Positions 29,576 to 32,724 of a stretch of DNA of 32,724 nt are shown here, one piece after another (position 1 is the first letter of the stretch; the number at the start of each line of letters is the position of its first letter). Source of the DNA: Bhargavaea ullalensis (GTDB taxonomy: Bacteria; Bacillota; Bacilli; Bacillales_A; Planococcaceae); assembly GCF_040545425.1 (NCBI RefSeq), contig NZ_JBEPLW010000029.1; one strand, written 5' to 3'. The position numbers were made by a program, and so were the translations under genes. Under the pieces are notes generated by a model. The model worked only from the letters and a program-made list of their open reading frames with translations, ran no database searches and was not told the DNA's origin.

Positions 29576-30616
29576 TCACTTTACGACAATCCTGCCTGCA
29601 TGATCTTCGGTCACTTCCCCGATGATATGCGCGTCTACGCCATTTTCCCTGAGCGCCTGAAACAGATCATCCGCTTCGTTGCCGGCAACCGAAGCCAGAA
29701 GGCCTCCGGACGTGACGGCGTCACAGAGGATCCACTGGCCGATTTCATCGATTGAATCGGCATAGCAGACGCGATCAGATACATGGGCATGGTTATTTTT
29801 TGTGCCGCCCGGAACCGCGCCCTGTCCGGCAAGTTCCCGGGTGCGCGGAAGAACCGGAACGTCTTCGGAATAGATGACGAGGCCGGCATCGCTTCCTTCC
29901 GCCATCTCGGTGGCATGGCCGAGCAACCCGAATCCGGTGACATCCGTCGTGGAGTGGACGTCAAATCTGTCCATCGTTTCGGCGGCTGTTTTGTTCAGCG
30001 TCGTCATGATGCGGGTGACCTCACGGACGTCTTCTTCCGACAAGAGGTCGCGTTTGAGGGAAGTGGTATAAATGCCGACCCCGATCGGCTTCGTCAAGAT
30101 CAGTTTGTCCCCCGGACGGGCTCCTGCATTCGTCCTGATTTTGGAAGGGTGAACGGTGCCTGTGACGGCAAGTCCGAATTTCGGTTCCTGGTCGTCGATC
30201 GAATGTCCGCCGACAAGCGTGACGCCGGCCTCCGCCATTTTGTCCGCAGCACCGCGGAGAATGTCGGCGAGGATCTTTTTGTCCAGGTTCGCAATCGGAA
30301 ATGCGACGATATTCAATGCGGTGATCGGCTTTCCGCCCATCGCATAAATATCACTGATCGCGTTTGTCGCGGCAACCTGGCCGAAATCATACGGATCGTC
30401 GACGATCGGTGTAAAGAAGTCGGTTGTCTGGACAAGAGCCAGCTCGTCGGTGAGCTGATACACGCCCGCGTCGTCGCTTGTATCGAGGCCGACGAGCAGG
30501 TTCGGGTCAGGAACTGCGGCAGGCAATTCGCGCAGGACGCCGGCCAGGTCAGCCGGTCCGATTTTGCAGCCGCAGCCGCCTTTTTTCGTAAGTGTGGTCA
30601 GACGTACGGTTTCCAT
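29576..30616 (-). CDS. selD: Selenide, water dikinase (selenophosphate synthase)
   Basis: Makes selenophosphate from selenide and ATP. 346 residues. The N-terminal active-site segment KKGGCGCKIGPADL has Cys15 and Cys17 followed by Lys18; the cysteine form, not selenocysteine. Further marks are LVQTTDFFTPIVDDPYDFGQVAATNAISDIYAMGG (Mg-ATP Asp residues), LVGGHSI and DVTGFGLLGHATEMA. AAAGG lies about 12 nt before the ATG at 30616. First gene of a leftward selD-mnmH operon. Confidence 0.97.
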   Translation of the reverse strand: METVRLTTLTKKGGCGCKIGPADLAGVLRELPAAVPDPNLLVGLDTSDDAGVYQLTDELALVQTTDFFTPIVDDPYDFGQVAATNAISDIYAMGGKPITALNIVAFPIANLDKKILADILRGAADKMAEAGVTLVGGHSIDDQEPKFGLAVTGTVHPSKIRTNAGARPGDKLILTKPIGVGIYTTSLKRDLLSEEDVREVTRIMTTLNKTAAETMDRFDVHSTTDVTGFGLLGHATEMAEGSDAGLVIYSEDVPVLPRTRELAGQGAVPGGTKNNHAHVSDRVCYADSIDEIGQWILCDAVTSGGLLASVAGNEADDLFQALRENGVDAHIIGEVTEDHAGRIVVK

Positions 30617-30654
30617 GATTTATCCCGGCCTTTCTGAAGCTGTCTTTTCCTCCC

Positions 30655-30663
30655 ATCATATCA
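30655..30663 (-). promoter_or_regulatory. Extended -10 of selD-mnmH
   Basis: Minus strand TGA-TATGAT (30663-30655), 39 nt before the selD start. The -35 is poor, consistent with an extended -10 promoter. Confidence 0.5.
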
Positions 30664-30700
30664 CAGAGAAACGGATTCATCTTAGCGGACGTCTCCATCT

Positions 30701-30729
30701 TTTATTTTGATGAAAGAAAATGGTATAAT
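30701..30729 (+). promoter_or_regulatory. SigA promoter of YebC-family gene
   Basis: Perfect -10 TATAAT (30724-30729) with an extended TGG before it and a -35-like TTTATT (30701-30706) at 17 bp. Confidence 0.75.
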
Positions 30730-30772
30730 AAGTTGTTGAGTAAGCTCAAATGTGAAAGTGAGTGAACCGAAA

Positions 30773-31489
30773 ATGGGACGTAAATGGAATAACATCAAGG
30801 ATAAAAAAGCGGCAAAAGACCAGAGCACCAGCCGGGTCAATGCCAAATTCGGCCGGGAGATCTACATGGCCGCACGCAGGGGCGAGCCGGATCCCGAGTC
30901 GAACCAGGGACTGAAGATGGTGCTGGAACGGGCGAAAACCTATAATGTTCCAAAGCATATCATTGACCGGGCGATCGACAAAGCGAAGGGCGGTTCCGAC
31001 GAAACATTCGATGAAATGCGCTATGAAGGCTTCGGTCCTTCGGGCTCGATGGTCATCGTCGATGCCCTGACAAACAACGTCAACCGGACGGTATCCGAAG
31101 TGCGTGCCGCATTCGGCAAGAACGGCGGCAACATGGGAGTCAGCGGATCGGTCTCCTATATGTTTGATTCAACGGCGGTGTTCGGCGTTGAAGGGAAATC
31201 CGAAGAGGAAGTGCTCGAGCTCCTGATGGAGGAAGACATCGAGGTTCGTGACGTATTTGAAGAAGACGGCACCGTCATCGTCTATGCGGAGCCGGATGAG
31301 TTCCACGCCGTTCAGGAAGCATTCGGGAAAAACGGCATCACCGAATTCCAGGTGGCCGAACTGACGATGCTGCCCCAGAACGAAGTGTCTCTTTCCGAAG
31401 AAGAGCAGGCGCAGTTCGAGAAGATGATCGATGTGCTCGACGATCTGGAAGACGTCCAGCAGGTCTACCACAACGTCGACCTCGGTTGA
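30773..31489 (+). CDS. YebC/PmpR family protein (YeeI type)
   Basis: A 238-residue cytoplasmic protein. It begins MGRKWNNIKDKKAAKDQSTSR, the form of the YeeI branch rather than the MAGHSKWxNI form of the main YebC branch. The three-domain fold is recognisable: N-terminal helices with FGREIYMAARRGEPDPESN, YEGFGPSGSMVIVDALTNNVNRTVSEVR, and the C-terminal FQVAELTMLPQNEV. The family was annotated as transcription factors; recent work links members to relief of ribosome stalling at proline runs. ATG 30773 is preferred to an upstream start at 30752. A single-gene unit. Confidence 0.93.
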   Translation: MGRKWNNIKDKKAAKDQSTSRVNAKFGREIYMAARRGEPDPESNQGLKMVLERAKTYNVPKHIIDRAIDKAKGGSDETFDEMRYEGFGPSGSMVIVDALTNNVNRTVSEVRAAFGKNGGNMGVSGSVSYMFDSTAVFGVEGKSEEEVLELLMEEDIEVRDVFEEDGTVIVYAEPDEFHAVQEAFGKNGITEFQVAELTMLPQNEVSLSEEEQAQFEKMIDVLDDLEDVQQVYHNVDLG

Positions 31490-31509
31490 TCAGGCTGCGT
31501 TAGGGGAAT

Positions 31510-31825
31510 GGGGCTGTCCCAAAAGTCGGTTTCCCCTTAGAAATTGCAAAAAGCAGGGACTCTGGTTGCTTTCCGCGGGCCAACCGCCAAGCCTCCTCCG
31601 GCTTACAGCCGTGCGGGGCAGGCTCCACCCGCCAGCCCCTCGGGTCAAAAGCCATTGCACGCCGCGGAGCAGGCTCCGCTTTGCGCAATGGCTTTTGCCT
31701 GTTGGGGCTTAGCAGGCGCATTGCGTTCTTCTGGAGTCTTGGCCGGCCGGATTTCCCGCAGAAGTCACCCGCCGTCCTTGCTTTTCGCTGTCTCACGGGA
31801 ACTTCACCTCTTGCCGGACAGCCCC
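31510..31825. mobile_element. 316-bp palindrome-rich element with IS-like ends (long form of hairpin repeat)
   Basis: Perfect 10-bp inverted ends GGGGCTGTCC (31510-31519) and GGACAGCCCC (31816-31825). Inside, arms matching the repeat at 11882-12003 (AGCAGGGACTCTGGTTGC...GGGCCAACC and GTCCTTGCTTTT...CTCTTGCCG) enclose about 200 bp. This holds a second long hairpin: CAAAAGCCATTGC pairs perfectly with GCAATGGCTTTTG near 31646-31695. No real coding sequence is seen; reading frames through it lack ribosome sites and follow the palindromes. It fills the 362-bp gap before exoA and ends 26 nt before its start. Confidence 0.75.
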
Positions 31826-31851
31826 TTTTTGATTGAAAAGGAGGGCTTTCC

Positions 31852-32607
31852 ATGCGGTTTGTATCCTGGAACGTGAACGGGCTTCGTGCCTGTGTGAAAA
31901 AGGGTTTTGAAGAGTATTTCCGGGAAGTGGATGCAGATATTTTCTGCGTGCAGGAAACGAAGCTTCAGGAAGGACAGATCGACCTGGAGTTCCCGGGCTA
32001 CCATCAATATTGGAACTATGCCGTGAAAAAAGGGTATTCGGGCACGGCCGTCTTCACAAAAGAGGAACCGATGGAAGTCCGCTACGGGCTCGGCGGGGAA
32101 AACACTCAGGAGGAAGGCCGTGTGCTGACGCTTGAATTTCCCGGGTTTTATCTGGTGAACGTTTATACGCCCAACTCACAGAGGGATTTGGCCAGGCTGC
32201 CTTTCCGGCTGGAGTGGGAGGAGGCTTTCCGGGGGCATCTGGCTGCGCTCGACCAGATGAAGCCGGTCATCGTCTGCGGTGACATGAATGTCGCCCACCG
32301 GGAAATCGACTTGAAAAACGCCCGGACGAATGTCGGGAATTCCGGTTTTACGGACGAGGAACGCAGCAAGATGACCGAACTCCTCGGCGCCGGATTCGTC
32401 GACTCATTCCGGCATTTCTATCCGGAAAAGACAGACGTCTATTCTTGGTGGTCGTACATGAACAAAGTCCGCGAGCGCAATATCGGATGGCGGATTGACT
32501 ACTTTCTCGTATCGGAACGCCTCGTGCCCGTCCTGACCGGAGCTGACATCCACTGTGACGTGATGGGCAGCGACCATTGCCCGGTTGTCCTGGAGGCGAC
32601 ACTATAA
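31852..32607 (+). CDS. exoA: Exodeoxyribonuclease III / AP endonuclease
   Basis: A 251-residue DNA repair enzyme: 3'-5' exonuclease, 3'-phosphatase and AP endonuclease of base excision repair. Catalytic residues of the Xth fold: Asn7 (SWNVNGLR), Glu35 (FCVQETKLQ), Tyr105 (NVYTPNSQ), Asp144/Asn146 (VCGDMNVAH) and Asp241/His242 (GSDHCPV). AAAAGGAGGG lies 8 nt before the ATG. The repeat element ends just before this ribosome site, so any native promoter lies upstream of, or was replaced by, the element. A probable insertion sequence begins 22 nt after the stop. Confidence 0.96.
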   Translation: MRFVSWNVNGLRACVKKGFEEYFREVDADIFCVQETKLQEGQIDLEFPGYHQYWNYAVKKGYSGTAVFTKEEPMEVRYGLGGENTQEEGRVLTLEFPGFYLVNVYTPNSQRDLARLPFRLEWEEAFRGHLAALDQMKPVIVCGDMNVAHREIDLKNARTNVGNSGFTDEERSKMTELLGAGFVDSFRHFYPEKTDVYSWWSYMNKVRERNIGWRIDYFLVSERLVPVLTGADIHCDVMGSDHCPVVLEATL

Positions 32608-32629
32608 ATAGAAAAAAATTCACTTCAGC

Positions 32630-32724
32630 GGGGCTGTCCAGAAAGTCGATAAAAACGACTTTCTGTGACTGAACCGAACCCTATAAAACGGACAATTTAA
32701 TAAAAAACCTGCTTATGAAGCGAT
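32630..32724 (+). mobile_element. Probable left end of an insertion sequence, truncated by window edge
   Basis: It begins GGGGCTGTCC, identical to the inverted ends of the element at 31510-31825. Directly inside is a perfect 9-bp hairpin AGAAAGTCG/CGACTTTCT (32640-32648 with 32656-32664), then an A/T-rich leader unlike the surrounding gene sequence. Ends of the form GGGGCTGTCC(C)AAAAGTC are, from memory, typical of IS1182-like elements of Bacillales. The transposase would lie beyond 32724 and is not seen. Confidence 0.55.

Noticed and set aside
31500..31876. Open reading frames of about 110 residues on both strands
   Set aside because: They lie in the palindromic element, lack ribosome sites and their composition reflects the repeats.

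Overview
The window comes from a moderately high-GC member of the Bacillales. Three observations support this: strong AGGAGG-type ribosome binding sites with several TTG starts, a glmS ribozyme, and SigB-type promoters with a PerR-like box. Gene content (fused OpuF-type osmolyte transporter, YugN, YeeI-type YebC, paired SMR exporters, SelD/MnmH) suggests Planococcaceae or a close relative. The family placement is inference. Most of the window is ordinary chromosome. The unusual material is mostly between genes.

Left part (1-6380). The window opens on the 3' end of a group II intron (domains V and VI). This is followed by an array of 20-bp units and a 21-bp repeat pair, then promoter, glmS ribozyme and glmS. 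A second 21-bp-period array separates glmS from a two-gene compatible-solute ABC transporter whose permease is fused to its binding protein. A SAM methyltransferase follows.

Middle (6380-20000). Small stress-type proteins (DUF378, YugN, DUF2188) are present, two of them behind SigB-like promoters. A LytTR regulator/DUF3021 membrane protein pair, an NAD-binding reductase and metA follow. A leftward envelope cluster encodes a deacetylase, a DedA protein and a GT28 glycosyltransferase. Then come a MATE exporter, an aldo/keto reductase, and a TetR regulator with a two-subunit SMR exporter bracketed by two operators with identical arms. A leftward CtaG/DUF2243 membrane pair completes this part.

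Right part (20000-32724). Leftward proBA lies behind a clean promoter with no T-box. It is followed by a MarR/MFS pair with a candidate operator, a compact carbonic anhydrase-like protein, a 36-residue membrane peptide and a universal stress protein. The iron exporter pair fetAB has a PerR-type box over its promoter. A low-molecular-weight phosphatase gene carries one frameshift. Then come selD-mnmH (tRNA selenouridine pathway), a YebC-family gene and exoA.

Two copies of a hairpin-cored interspersed repeat occur (11882-12003 and 31510-31825). The second is bounded by perfect 10-bp inverted ends identical to the start of a probable insertion sequence that runs off the right edge at 32630. No single new multi-gene defence or biosynthetic system is evident. 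The best candidates for undescribed biology are the family of 20/21-bp-period intergenic arrays and the nested hairpin repeat.
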